A stretch of DNA of 18,654 bases from Myxococcales bacterium (GCA_020633625.1 JACKDJ010000050.1:1-18654); one strand, 5' to 3'; shown: positions 7,570 to 15,038, counted from the first letter of the stretch. Notes: a model not told the origin generated them from the sequence alone. Numbers and translations are program-made.

Positions 7570-7666
7570 GCCCGGACGCTATCGAGCGCGGCGTCGTGTG
7601 GCAAGTCGCCGATGATCGCGACGATCGCGATCGGGGGCGTGCGGCGAGGTGGACTCGCCCAAGAGG

Positions 7667-7695
7667 TTGACGGCCCGCGCCGAGGTTGCTAGGTC
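7667..7695 (+). promoter_or_regulatory. candidate promoter for rpsR
   Basis: TTGACG at 7667-7672, a 17-base spacer and TAGGTC at 7690-7695 lie in the gap upstream of rpsR. The -35 box is 5 of 6 and identical to those proposed before the ybjN-like gene and rpmB; the -10 is weak. The leader would be about 70 bases. Confidence 0.45.
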
Positions 7696-7772
7696 GCGCC
7701 GGTCGCATCCACCGGGTCATCGGCAATCCCAAGGCGGGCCCGCGACGCCCGTGCCCGACGACGGAGACAAAA

Positions 7773-8006
7773 ATGGACAAGAAGAAGCGCAGCCGCGGCA
7801 ACAACAAGCAGTGCCCCTTCCTCGCCGATCCCGACCTCGTGATCGACTACAAGGACGTGGCGCTACTTCGCCGGTTCCTGTCGACGCGCGGTAAGATCCT
7901 GCCGAGCCGTATCACCGGCGTTTCGGCGAAGTACCAGCGTGAGCTCGCGACGGCGATCAAGCGCGCCCGGCACCTCGCGCTGCTCCCGTACCTCGCCCAG
8001 GAGTAG
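7773..8006 (+). CDS. rpsR: 30S ribosomal protein bS18
   Basis: A 77-aa small-subunit ribosomal protein. It has the full bS18 signature: CPF near residue 14, IDYKDVALLRRFLSTRGKILPSRITG in two conserved blocks, then KYQRELATAIKRARHLALLPY. Only one cysteine is present, and TGVSAKYQ has Ser where zinc-binding forms have Cys, so this is the zinc-independent (E. coli-like) type. ATG 7773 has GGAG at 7763-7766; upstream in-frame codons do not look like bS18. It is not flanked by rpsF or rplI, its usual neighbours. The next gene starts 4 bases after the stop and probably takes its ribosome-binding site from inside rpsR. Confidence 0.97.
   Translation: MDKKKRSRGNNKQCPFLADPDLVIDYKDVALLRRFLSTRGKILPSRITGVSAKYQRELATAIKRARHLALLPYLAQE
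7999..8003 (+). promoter_or_regulatory. ribosome-binding site supporting a CTG start
   Basis: AGGAG lies within the last codons of rpsR, 7 bases before CTG 8011. No ATG, GTG or TTG is in frame between here and the lipobox cysteine of the following lipoprotein. Confidence 0.5.
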
Positions 8007-8010
8007 GGCG

Positions 8011-8943
8011 CTGCGGCGGGTTCTGCTCGCTGCGACGCTGGTCACCGCGTGCGGAGCCAGCGCTGAGCGTGCCCCAGATTCGGCGCCGTTCACGGTGGTC
8101 GTTCCTGCGGCGCTCGCGGCTCCGCCGCTCCCGGCGCTCGTTGAGCCGAGCGACGCTCCCGCCGAGGTGGTCGCGCAGCTCTTGGTCGCGGCCGCCGATT
8201 CGCGCGGCATGCGCGCGAGCGCGGGCGAGACCTCCGCGGACGGGCGTGTCGCTCGCGCCCACCTGGAGTCCGTCTCGGCGCACTATCTCGTGCTCGTTGG
8301 GCCGGTGGAGCCCACCGCCGCGGACGTCGACGCGCTGGTCGCCGAGGCCTACGGGATCCCTGGACGACTGGACACGGACGGTCGGCCCTGGCGCGTGAGT
8401 GTGATTCGTCCGACCCCCGCCCCGTTCCCGGTCGCGTACGTCACGTCCAATGAGTGGTGGTCGCTGCTCGAGGCATCGCTCTACTCGGAGCTCGCCGGAT
8501 TGGGCGCCAACGGCGGGCTGGCGTCGGACTACGCCGACGTGGCAGAGGCGACGCTTCGGCGGTTCGGGATCGACACCGAGGGGCCGCGCGAGGACGCGGC
8601 AGCACGGCTCGACGCGCTTGTCGCCGCGCTGCCGCGGCCCACGGCAGAAGGAGAGCTGAGCTTCGCGCCGGTCGCGACGCTTCTCGCTGTCGGACTGGCC
8701 GTCGGGGAGCTGGTGCGCGCCGACCACGCCCGGTTTGCCTGGGTCGACGCCGATACGGCGCTCGCACGCTACTTCGGGCTAGAAGCCGGCGGCGCCGCCG
8801 GTCCGCTGCGGCTGCGACCGATCGACTTCGTGTTCGAGCTCTATCGCGTCCCCCGGGAAGCGGGGATCGCGGACTACCTGACGCTGGTCGATGAGCGAGC
8901 CGGATCCCCGGCGCCCCTGGACCGCCGCGACCGGCGCCGCTGA
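8011..8943 (+). CDS. uncharacterised lipoprotein, probable CTG start
   Basis: About 310 aa. The N-terminus has a lipoprotein signal, LRRVLLAATLVTAC, followed by GASAERAPD, so the mature protein is probably anchored to a membrane. The only other start is GTG 7939, 68 bases inside rpsR, which would give an odd Arg/Ser-rich 37-residue leader and has no good ribosome-binding site. CTG 8011 is therefore preferred, although it gives a short 13-residue signal. The body is soluble alpha/beta. Residues about 195-300 (a helix with LLAVGLAVGELV, then ARFAWVDAD, then LRPIDFVFELYRV) resemble the DUF3806 layout of a helix, a Trp-containing strand and a partner segment; this is only a suggestion. There is a run of Arg at the C-terminus. 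No catalytic motif is seen. Confidence 0.7.
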   Translation: MRRVLLAATLVTACGASAERAPDSAPFTVVVPAALAAPPLPALVEPSDAPAEVVAQLLVAAADSRGMRASAGETSADGRVARAHLESVSAHYLVLVGPVEPTAADVDALVAEAYGIPGRLDTDGRPWRVSVIRPTPAPFPVAYVTSNEWWSLLEASLYSELAGLGANGGLASDYADVAEATLRRFGIDTEGPREDAAARLDALVAALPRPTAEGELSFAPVATLLAVGLAVGELVRADHARFAWVDADTALARYFGLEAGGAAGPLRLRPIDFVFELYRVPREAGIADYLTLVDERAGSPAPLDRRDRRR

Positions 8944-8999
8944 GGTGAAGTCTGGCCTCGCCGCGGATCGTCGCGCCAGGTCGAGCGAGCGACAATCGC

Positions 9000-9028
9000 T
9001 TGACGCGGCCGAGGTGGTGGCGTAACAA
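9000..9028 (+). promoter_or_regulatory. candidate promoter for rpmB
   Basis: TTGACG at 9000-9005, a 17-base spacer and TAACAA at 9023-9028 lie in the 175-base gap before rpmB. The -35 is 5 of 6 to consensus and the -10 only 3 of 6. The predicted leader is about 85 bases. Confidence 0.45.
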
Positions 9029-9118
9029 CCCGCTCCCCGACGCGCGCGCTCCGCCGTGTCGCCCCGCGACGCGTGAGCGTGCCCGGGGAGCCCCCTTGAA
9101 GGATCGAAGGAGACGCCG

Positions 9119-9358
9119 ATGGCTCGTCGCTGCTCGCTGACCGGAAAGCGCCGCAATCTGGCGATGAACGTTTCGCACTCGCACATCCGCACGCGGAAGA
9201 TCCAGCTTCCGAACATTCAGAGCAAGCGGGTGTGGTTCGAGGACGAGAACCGCTGGGTTCGCCTCACGGTTTCGACCCGCGCGCTGCGCACGATCTCGAA
9301 GAAGGGGCTCTCCCGCTTCCTGCGCGACGCCGGGCTCACGCTCAAGGACGTCACCTGA
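9119..9358 (+). CDS. rpmB: 50S ribosomal protein bL28
   Basis: A 79-aa large-subunit ribosomal protein. Recognisable by MARRCSLTGK at the start, VSHSHIRTRK, LPNIQSKRVWFEDENRWVRL and VSTRALRTISKKGL. A single cysteine (Cys5) indicates the zinc-free form. AAGGAG at 9107-9112 is an excellent ribosome-binding site for ATG 9119. rpmG (bL33), its common partner, is not adjacent. It has its own candidate promoter and is followed by a 221-base gap in which I see no gene. Confidence 0.97.
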   Translation: MARRCSLTGKRRNLAMNVSHSHIRTRKIQLPNIQSKRVWFEDENRWVRLTVSTRALRTISKKGLSRFLRDAGLTLKDVT

Positions 9359-9579
9359 GTCGCCCCCGGCGGCACGACGACGGCTGAGCCTCGCGCTCGG
9401 CATCGCGTCCCGCCTCCGCGCCCGGCCTTCGCGGCAGGCGCACTCCGATGCCGCCTCTCGAGCGGCGCAGAGACCGGTGCCTCTCGACGTGGCGCCTCGC
9501 CTCTGGCACTCTGTTCATGCTACGGAGCTGCCGGTCACGGCGGCGCCCGCCCTCGCGACCGCGCCAGCTGCACGCACCG

Positions 9580-9936
9580 ATGAAGCTGCTCCCCATCCTG
9601 CTGCAGGACGAGCTGACCGGCGAGACCGCCTTCGACTTCGCCGATGGACTCGCACGACACGGCTTCGAACAGTGGGACGGGCTCGTCTTTCAACTCGACG
9701 AGAAGAGCCGGCTCGACGTCAACGGTCTCGCCGTCATCGTCCGGATCTTCTCGCACATGCAGTCGCTCCGGAAGCGACTCTACGTGGTCGGTGCCCCCAG
9801 CGACATCTCTCGCGCCCTGAGTCGGCTCGGCCTCGCTGCCGTGCTGAACGCACCCGAGATCGCTCGCCGACCACCGCTCGAGACCGACCCCTCGCTCTCG
9901 ACGCTGACCGGGAGCCACCGAGCCGTCGGAGCCTGA
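9580..9936 (+). CDS. STAS-domain protein lacking the phospho-acceptor serine
   Basis: A 118-aa protein that is essentially one STAS domain (SpoIIAA/anti-sigma-factor-antagonist fold). Visible elements are a first strand LLPILLQDELTG, a helix TAFDFADGLAR, a central strand GLVFQLDEKSRLDVNG, the following helix GLAVIVRIFSHM, then LYVVGAPSDISRALSRLG. In classical antagonists the loop reads DSSG and the serine is phosphorylated by the anti-sigma kinase. Here it is Asp46-Val-Asn-Gly49, so that switch cannot operate. ATG 9580 was chosen because it begins the first STAS strand; no clear ribosome-binding site precedes it, and an upstream ATG at 9517 would add Arg-rich sequence. The stop overlaps the next gene's ATG by one base, suggesting coupled translation. 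Confidence 0.82.
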   Translation: MKLLPILLQDELTGETAFDFADGLARHGFEQWDGLVFQLDEKSRLDVNGLAVIVRIFSHMQSLRKRLYVVGAPSDISRALSRLGLAAVLNAPEIARRPPLETDPSLSTLTGSHRAVGA

Positions 9937-10499
9937 TGCGTCTGACCCGAACGATCGCCTTCGTTGTGGCGCTGTGCGGTGCCGCCGCCTGCCAGAGCGA
10001 GTCAGGCGCCGACTGCTGGAAGGCGAGTGACTGCCCCACCGGCCAGATCTGCCTCGACAACTTCTGCCTGGACCCCCCAGACGGGCGAAACGGCGGCGGC
10101 ACCTTCGGGGTCATCCCCACCGACGCCGGCGCCGACACGACGGCGGACGCCGGGCTCGACGTCGCCGATGACGCCGAGACGTCCGTCTGCGACCGCCTCG
10201 TCGTCACGCCGAACCCGGTGGACCTCGGCAGCTCGTCCGGCAACGACGACCTCACCGGCGGATTCACACTTCGCAATGGAACCGGAGCGGCCGTGTCGAT
10301 CACCTCGGTCCGGTCGTCCTCCCCGTTGATCGCCGTCGACGCGCCGCTCGCCGAGTCGCTGCCGATTACCATCGCTGCAGGCCGGACCAGTCGCGTAGAC
10401 TTGCGCCAGATCGCAAGAGCTGGAGAGGTCGCCGCAGAGATCACCGTGGGCGGCGCGCCGTGTTCGCTGACGGTCGCGGTGACCGGGATCACGCGGTGA
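9936..10499 (+). CDS. small Cys-rich lipoprotein with Ig-like C-terminus
   Basis: A 187-aa predicted lipoprotein: signal MRLTRTIAFVVALCGAAAC with lipobox cysteine Cys19. Next is a compact Cys-rich segment (CWKASDCPTGQICLDNFCLD), a pattern common in secreted myxobacterial proteins. A Gly/Asp/Ala linker (DAGADTTADAGLDVADDAE) leads to a beta-rich domain (VTPNPVDLG...GGFTLRNGTGAAVSITSVR) of the ASH or choice-of-anchor type. No enzyme motif is present. The ATG overlaps the STAS stop (TGATG), so the two are expressed together, although one is cytoplasmic and the other exported. Function unknown; a surface-binding or structural role is the simplest guess. Confidence 0.8.
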   Translation: MRLTRTIAFVVALCGAAACQSESGADCWKASDCPTGQICLDNFCLDPPDGRNGGGTFGVIPTDAGADTTADAGLDVADDAETSVCDRLVVTPNPVDLGSSSGNDDLTGGFTLRNGTGAAVSITSVRSSSPLIAVDAPLAESLPITIAAGRTSRVDLRQIARAGEVAAEITVGGAPCSLTVAVTGITR

Positions 10500-10537
10500 G
10501 CACTGGGACGGTCCCGGCGCCGGGTGGGTGAGCACTG
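10495..10537. repeat. 11-bp direct repeat GGTGAGCACTG
   Basis: The sequence GGTGAGCACTG occurs at 10495-10505 (containing the stop codon of the preceding gene) and again at 10527-10537, 32 bases apart. It may mark a small tandem duplication at the gene end. Confidence 0.6.
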
Positions 10538-10539
10538 AG

Positions 10540-10572
10540 GGCGCGACCCGGAGCTCCGCTCCGAGTCGCGCC
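10540..10572. terminator. bidirectional terminator-like hairpin 1
   Basis: GGCGCGACCCGGAG pairs with CTCCGAGTCGCGCC: 14 positions with one mismatch and a 5-base loop. It lies between convergent genes. It lacks a T-tract, so efficiency is uncertain. Confidence 0.6.
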
Positions 10573-10575
10573 GCT

Positions 10576-10617
10576 CGACCGAGCACGGGCCGGCTCTGAG
10601 GAGCCGCCCCTCGGTCG
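10576..10617. terminator. bidirectional terminator-like hairpin 2
   Basis: GGGCCGGCTC and GAGCCGCCCC pair (one mismatch, loop TGAG). The outer segments CGACCGA and TCGGTCG also pair after a 4-base bulge. With hairpin 1 it forms a tandem stem-loop barrier between the two converging lipoprotein genes. Confidence 0.6.
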
Positions 10618-10621
10618 CCGA

Positions 10622-11026
10622 TCAGCGGCGGTAGTAGGTGCGCCGGTTGGTGACCGTTCGCTGGACGTGCACCGGCGCGGGAGCACTGCGGTAGTACGTC
10701 GGCCGCGGGGCGGCGTACGTCGGTCGCGCCGGAGAGGAGACCACGTGCACGGGGCCGCCCGGGTGGTGGTACGAGACCACGTGCGTCGGAACGGTTCGGG
10801 CGGGCACCCAGACGCTCGCCGGGCTGCGGTAGTAGTAGCCGTCGCTGCGGTAGTAGAGCCAGGAGCCGCCGTAGTACACGCGCGGGGGCGGGGCCTCGAC
10901 GACGACGGTGGTCGGCGCCGGTGCCGCCACCGACAGGCTCGCCGGGGTCGCGGCGATCGTGCACCCGCCGCCGCCCAGGAGGAGCGCGATCAAGAGGGGA
11001 GACAGCGTGCGGAGGTTCAGGTTCAT
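10622..11026 (-). CDS. small Tyr-rich lipoprotein
   Basis: A 134-aa predicted lipoprotein. The signal is MNLNLRTLSPLLIALLLGGGGC with the lipid cysteine at 22. After an Ala/Pro linker comes a Tyr-rich core (RVYYGGSWLYYRSDGYYYR), then a His/Pro/Tyr/Arg-rich tail ending NRRTYYRR. The YYGGSWLYYRSDGYYYR pattern resembles short periplasmic or outer-membrane proteins with YYxxxWxYY motifs in proteobacteria; their function is unknown. GAGG at 11031-11034 is the ribosome-binding site, and a strong -10 box TACAAT lies about 70 bases upstream. It is convergent with the preceding plus-strand lipoprotein gene and separated from it by two hairpins. Confidence 0.8.
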   Translation of the reverse strand: MNLNLRTLSPLLIALLLGGGGCTIAATPASLSVAAPAPTTVVVEAPPPRVYYGGSWLYYRSDGYYYRSPASVWVPARTVPTHVVSYHHPGGPVHVVSSPARPTYAAPRPTYYRSAPAPVHVQRTVTNRRTYYRR

Positions 11027-11094
11027 GGTGCCTCGTCCGGGTTTGCGGCCGCCGATGCGCGGCCAGGGACAGCGGGACAGACGCGCCGGCCCTC

Positions 11095-11100
11095 ATTGTA
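11095..11100 (-). promoter_or_regulatory. -10 box TACAAT for the Tyr-rich lipoprotein gene
   Basis: On the minus strand TACAAT (5 of 6 to consensus) stands about 70 bases upstream of the start at 11026, in a locally A+T-richer patch. No good -35 box lies 17 bases upstream, so an alternative sigma factor or activator is possible. Confidence 0.4.
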
Positions 11101-11152
11101 TTCACGGAATCGCCCGGTCGATGATCTTTCGCGTGCGCCCAGCGGCCGACGG

Positions 11153-13657
11153 TCAGTAGACGGCAGCGCCCCACTCGCTGCTCGCCGCGAGTCGGTCCAG
11201 TCCGGCGTCGGTCGCGAACACCCATGCGCGGCTCCCGTCGACGCGGCCCGCCTGCGCGGCCGCCAGCGACCCGCGCGTCAGCCCTCCGAAGCCGACCGCG
11301 CACGCCGCGCTGCCACGCGCACGCCAGAGTCCCCCCGCGGCGTCGACGAGCAGCCACGCGCCGTCGGTGTGGCCGACGACGCCTGTCCACGAGGCGGGGA
11401 CGCCGGTCGTGACACAGCCGTCCACGGCGACCGGCTCCACACTCGACGCCCCCGACGGAGCGACCTCGATCAACGCTCCGCTGGCCGAGATCGCCGCTGC
11501 TGTCCCGTCGGGCGCGACCGCGACGCGAACGGTGGTCGCCGAGGCCGACGACAGCGCCGACTCGAGCGCCGTCGCAGCCACGACGGAGCCGGAGTCCGCA
11601 CCGACGCCGGCGACCGTCCCTGCGCCCCAAACGCCGAGACCTCCTGGACCGCTGACGATCGCGAGCGCACCCGACGTGCCGGCGAGAGTCGAACCGCTCG
11701 TGGCCGTCGCGACGACGGCGCCAGTCTCGGCGCTGAAGAGCTGCCCGGTCGGAGGGTCCAAGACGACGCGCCGCAGTGGGTCGACGAGCGCGGTCGAGTC
11801 GGTGCACACGTCGCAGGTGTCGCGGACGCCGTCCACGAACGACTCGATCGCGCCGGGCAGGACGAACACCGCGCCGCTCTCGCCGAGCGGCCCCGCCGCT
11901 GCGGCGCCCTCGCGGGCGAGCACCGGCCCGGTCGCGATCAGCGCGAGCGTGCGCGTCCGACGACCTCCGATCTCGAACCAGACGTCGGGCAGCAGGGCAT
12001 CCGCGACCACCTCGATCACCGCCGTGGCCGCGTCGGCCCAGACCAGCCGCACCGAGGCGCCGGTGGCACGCAGACGCGCGCCGGGGTGGTCGAGTCCGAC
12101 GTGACGGACGAGGATCGACGAACGTTCTCCCCGACGTACTCCGTGCCGATTTGCCCATGTCAGCTCCGGGGTCGTGGGCAGTGCGGGGTCGGCCGTCGCC
12201 GGCGCCAACCGGGGGATCGCGACGCCGCTGACCGAGACCGCCGGAGGTCCCGAGGCCCCCGGTGGGACGACGACGCGGCAGACGGCGCCGTCCCACAGAC
12301 ACCGCGCAGCCTCGCTCCCGGTCCACGAGACGCTGATGTCTGCCGAGCCCTCGGCGCCGACGACGGAGAAGTCGACGGATGTCCCGGGCGGACCGACGCG
12401 AGGGTCGACGGCGACGACCACAGGCGTCGGCGTGCCCGGGATGTATGTAGGCTCACTGCAGATTCCGTCGACCTCGACGCAGAGGACACCCCCGCGGGCC
12501 GGAGCGACCCAGTCGACCGCGTCGCCGGGGGAGTGGACGCCGGCGACGGCTTCCCATGAAACGGCGTCGCGGGCCCAGGGCGGCCCGCCCGTCGCCAGCG
12601 TGACGAGCTGGCCGGCATCGTCCGTCGAGACGGACGGGACGACGAGCAGGCGCTCGGGCAGAGCTCCGACGGTGTCGCCGGCCGCGTCGATCAGCTCGAC
12701 GGGATACTCGCCGGGCGCCACCCACGAGATTTCCAGGCGCGCGTGGGCCGCCGAGAGGCGCTCGAGCGGAACCTCGCGGCCGCCGATGTCGGCGACCAAC
12801 CCTTCGTCGAAGCAGCAGCCGAAGAGGTCGAGCGTGCCGCCGGCCGACGTCATCCATGCAGGCGCGGCGCGGAGCTCGGCGATCGGCGGCGCGACCCTCA
12901 GCGTCAGCTCGAGGGCGGTCTCGCCGCCGCGGCCGTCGTTGGCGACGACCACGACGGCGCGCGCGCCTGCGACGTCTGGCGTCCCCGACAGTGAGTTGCC
13001 ATCGATGAGCAGCCACGAAGGCAGGTCGACGCCGGTGAACTCGATTGGATCGCCATCCGGGTCGACCGCATCGAGAGTCGCGTGCCACTCCACCCCGAGC
13101 AATGCCGCAGTATCCGGCTCACTCAGCCACGCCGGCGCGTGGTTGACCTCGACGTCGAACGCCTGGAAACCCGCCTCGGGACCGGACCCCGCGACGAGCT
13201 CGAAGTGCGCAGTGTCGAGCCCGACCTCGGGCACCTCCCACGTCAGCGCTCGGCCGACGATCTCTGCCCCGTCGGCCCCCTCGAGCATCCCGAGGGACGC
13301 GTTCACGGGGCGGGTCTCGATGGAGTACGAGAACGTGGCCCCGGCCTGGGCGAGGTCGGGGGGGACGCTGACGAACGCGGCTGGCCCCCCCGTGGTCTCG
13401 GCGATGTCCGGGTCTCCCGCGTCCGGGTCGCCAGAGGCTATGTCGTCGCTATCGGCTTGCGCGTCGCCGTCGCCCAGCTCGGCGACATCTGCGGCGTCCG
13501 CACCGCCGTCGCTATCGGCCGCGTCGGCGATGCCGCCGCTGTCGTCGGCCGCCCCGGGCGCGCCGGGGTCGCCGCCGCACGCGCCGACCGGAGCAGTGAA
13601 CGCGAGCACCAGCCCGCAGCAGAACACAGTACGCAGAACTCGATTCCGTGGTGCCAT
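11153..13657 (-). CDS. large lipoprotein with Ig-like and IPT/TIG-like domains
   Basis: 834 aa. The signal MAPRNRVLRTVFCCGLVLAF leads to lipobox PVGAC (Cys27). Residues 28-85 are an Asp/Ala/Gly-rich linker. About 90-255 look like two cadherin/He_PIG-type Ig domains; the second has the signature LPSWLLIDGNSLSGTPDVAG. About 268-345 (GGTLDLFGCCFDEGLVADIGG) and about 410-475 resemble IPT/TIG domains. The C-terminal 230 residues contain short Gly/Ala/Val-rich strands (VAPDGTAAAISASGALIEV, GAWLLVDAAGGLWRA) suggestive of a beta-propeller, not proven. The protein is probably exposed on the cell surface or in the periplasm. ATG 13657 is chosen because it begins the signal peptide; the ribosome-binding site is poor. 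It is divergent from the pyrimidine-nucleoside phosphorylase gene across 69 bases. No enzymatic residues are apparent. Confidence 0.85.
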   Translation of the reverse strand: MAPRNRVLRTVFCCGLVLAFTAPVGACGGDPGAPGAADDSGGIADAADSDGGADAADVAELGDGDAQADSDDIASGDPDAGDPDIAETTGGPAAFVSVPPDLAQAGATFSYSIETRPVNASLGMLEGADGAEIVGRALTWEVPEVGLDTAHFELVAGSGPEAGFQAFDVEVNHAPAWLSEPDTAALLGVEWHATLDAVDPDGDPIEFTGVDLPSWLLIDGNSLSGTPDVAGARAVVVVANDGRGGETALELTLRVAPPIAELRAAPAWMTSAGGTLDLFGCCFDEGLVADIGGREVPLERLSAAHARLEISWVAPGEYPVELIDAAGDTVGALPERLLVVPSVSTDDAGQLVTLATGGPPWARDAVSWEAVAGVHSPGDAVDWVAPARGGVLCVEVDGICSEPTYIPGTPTPVVVAVDPRVGPPGTSVDFSVVGAEGSADISVSWTGSEAARCLWDGAVCRVVVPPGASGPPAVSVSGVAIPRLAPATADPALPTTPELTWANRHGVRRGERSSILVRHVGLDHPGARLRATGASVRLVWADAATAVIEVVADALLPDVWFEIGGRRTRTLALIATGPVLAREGAAAAGPLGESGAVFVLPGAIESFVDGVRDTCDVCTDSTALVDPLRRVVLDPPTGQLFSAETGAVVATATSGSTLAGTSGALAIVSGPGGLGVWGAGTVAGVGADSGSVVAATALESALSSASATTVRVAVAPDGTAAAISASGALIEVAPSGASSVEPVAVDGCVTTGVPASWTGVVGHTDGAWLLVDAAGGLWRARGSAACAVGFGGLTRGSLAAAQAGRVDGSRAWVFATDAGLDRLAASSEWGAAVY

Positions 13658-13675
13658 TCGACAATGATCGTCGAA
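13657..13675. other. inverted repeat in the divergent lipoprotein/deoA region
   Basis: TTCGAC and GTCGAA are separated by 7 bases, immediately upstream of the lipoprotein start. A second small inverted repeat, CGCGC-AAA-GCGCG, is at 13685-13697. Either could be an operator for the divergent pair, but both are short. Confidence 0.3.
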
Positions 13676-13726
13676 CCCGCGCCCCGCGCAAAGCGCGACC
13701 GCTGTCTCAGGCCGAATCGAGGTGAG

Positions 13727-15034
13727 ATGATCCTGATCTCCGACGTGATCCGCGCGAAGCGCGACGGGCGCGAGCTGTCGCCTGCCGAGATCGCCGCGTT
13801 CATCGACGGTTACACCAGCGGCGCGGTGCCGGACTATCAGGCGTCGGCGCTGTTGATGGCGATCGTCTGGCGCGGGATGGGCGACGCGGAGCTCGCCGCC
13901 TGGACCGATGCGATGCTGCGGTCCGGTGAGGTGATCGATCTGTCCGATGTGCCGGGATACAAGGTCGACAAGCACTCGACCGGCGGCGTGGGCGACAAGG
14001 TGTCGCTGCCCCTCGCGCCGCTGGCGGCAGAGGCTGGCCTGCGCGTCCCGATGATCTCGGGGCGGGGTCTCGGGCACACGGGCGGGACCCTCGACAAGCT
14101 CGAGGCCATTCCGGGGTTTCGCACCGACCTCAGCGTGGCCCGCTTCCGCGAGCTCGTCGACACGCTGAACGTCGGTCTGATCGGTCAGACCGCGGAGATC
14201 GCGCCGGCCGACAAGAAGCTGTACGCGCTTCGCGACGTCACGGCGACCGTCGAGTGCATCCCGCTGATCGCGAGCTCGATCATGTCGAAGAAGCTCGCCG
14301 AGGGGATCGACGGACTCGTCCTCGACATCAAGACGGGGTCCGGCGCCTTCATGGCGCGCCGCGCAGATGCGCTAGAGCTGGCGAAGACGATGGTGGCGAT
14401 CGGTCGCGCCGCAGGTCGCGACGTCGTCGCCCGGATCACGGACATGAGCCAGCCGATCGGCCGGTGGGTCGGCAACGCGCTCGAGGTGATCGAGTCGGTC
14501 GAGGTGCTTCAGGGACGTGGTCCCGCCGATCTTCGTGCGCTGACGATCGAGCTGACGGCAGAGATGCTGGTCCTCGCAGGCTCCGACGCCACACTCGACG
14601 CCGGCAGGGCGCGGGCAGCGCGCATCCTGGATTCCGGGGCCGCGCTCGAGCGGTTCGAGCGGGTGGTCGAGGCGCAGGGCGGCGATCCTCGCGCGCTCAC
14701 CGACCGATCGCGGCTGCCCGGATTCCGGTCGCGGCTCGACGTCGCGGCCGCGGCGGATGGGTTCGTCGGCGAAATGGACTGCGCCGAGATCGGGCGCGCT
14801 TCGTTGATGATCGGCGCGGGTCGTGCGCGGAAGGAAGATGCGATCGACCCCGGCGTGGGGATCGAGGTGCATGCGCGTGTCGGTGACCGGGTCGAGGCCG
14901 GAGCGCCGTTGTTCACGCTGTGCTACAACGAAGACCGCGAGGTGGTCGCCGCCGCGCGGCGCCTGCGCGCCGCGGTCACGATCGTCGACGAGCAAGCGCC
15001 GGTCCCGGCGCTGTTCGGCGAGCGGCTCGGGTAG
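13727..15034 (+). CDS. deoA: pyrimidine-nucleoside (thymidine) phosphorylase
   Basis: A 435-aa cytoplasmic enzyme that splits thymidine, deoxyuridine and possibly uridine with phosphate into base and (deoxy)ribose 1-phosphate. The family signature is clear: VDKHSTGGVGDKVS (phosphate binding), SGRGLGHTGGTLDKLEAI (PROSITE-type motif), PADKKLYALRDVT and PLIASSIMSKK. Arg169, Ser184 and Lys188 keep the spacing of the base-binding residues Arg171, Ser186 and Lys190 of the E. coli enzyme. Length matches the dimeric family (about 430-440). ATG 13727 has GAGG at 13719-13722. Sequence alone does not separate thymidine-specific DeoA from the broader pyrimidine-nucleoside phosphorylase (Pdp). A nucleoside transporter gene follows 98 bases downstream, giving an uptake and salvage pair. 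Confidence 0.95.
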   Translation: MILISDVIRAKRDGRELSPAEIAAFIDGYTSGAVPDYQASALLMAIVWRGMGDAELAAWTDAMLRSGEVIDLSDVPGYKVDKHSTGGVGDKVSLPLAPLAAEAGLRVPMISGRGLGHTGGTLDKLEAIPGFRTDLSVARFRELVDTLNVGLIGQTAEIAPADKKLYALRDVTATVECIPLIASSIMSKKLAEGIDGLVLDIKTGSGAFMARRADALELAKTMVAIGRAAGRDVVARITDMSQPIGRWVGNALEVIESVEVLQGRGPADLRALTIELTAEMLVLAGSDATLDAGRARAARILDSGAALERFERVVEAQGGDPRALTDRSRLPGFRSRLDVAAAADGFVGEMDCAEIGRASLMIGAGRARKEDAIDPGVGIEVHARVGDRVEAGAPLFTLCYNEDREVVAAARRLRAAVTIVDEQAPVPALFGERLG

Positions 15035-15038
15035 AGGC

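Noticed and set aside
9513..9534. TGGCAC followed by TGC before the STAS gene as a sigma-54 promoter
   Set aside because: The distance between the GG and GC elements is two bases too long for a sigma-54 site.
10002..12326. A very long minus-strand open frame (about 774 codons) crossing several genes
   Set aside because: It is Arg-rich and low in normal domain content. It is out of frame with the Tyr-rich lipoprotein and the Ig-domain lipoprotein, which have signal peptides and folds. Long spurious frames are expected at this G+C content.
12174..13667. A 497-codon plus-strand frame, rich in Ser, Thr and Pro
   Set aside because: It is the antisense shadow of the Ig-domain lipoprotein. It has no start signals, no recognisable domain and low-complexity composition.
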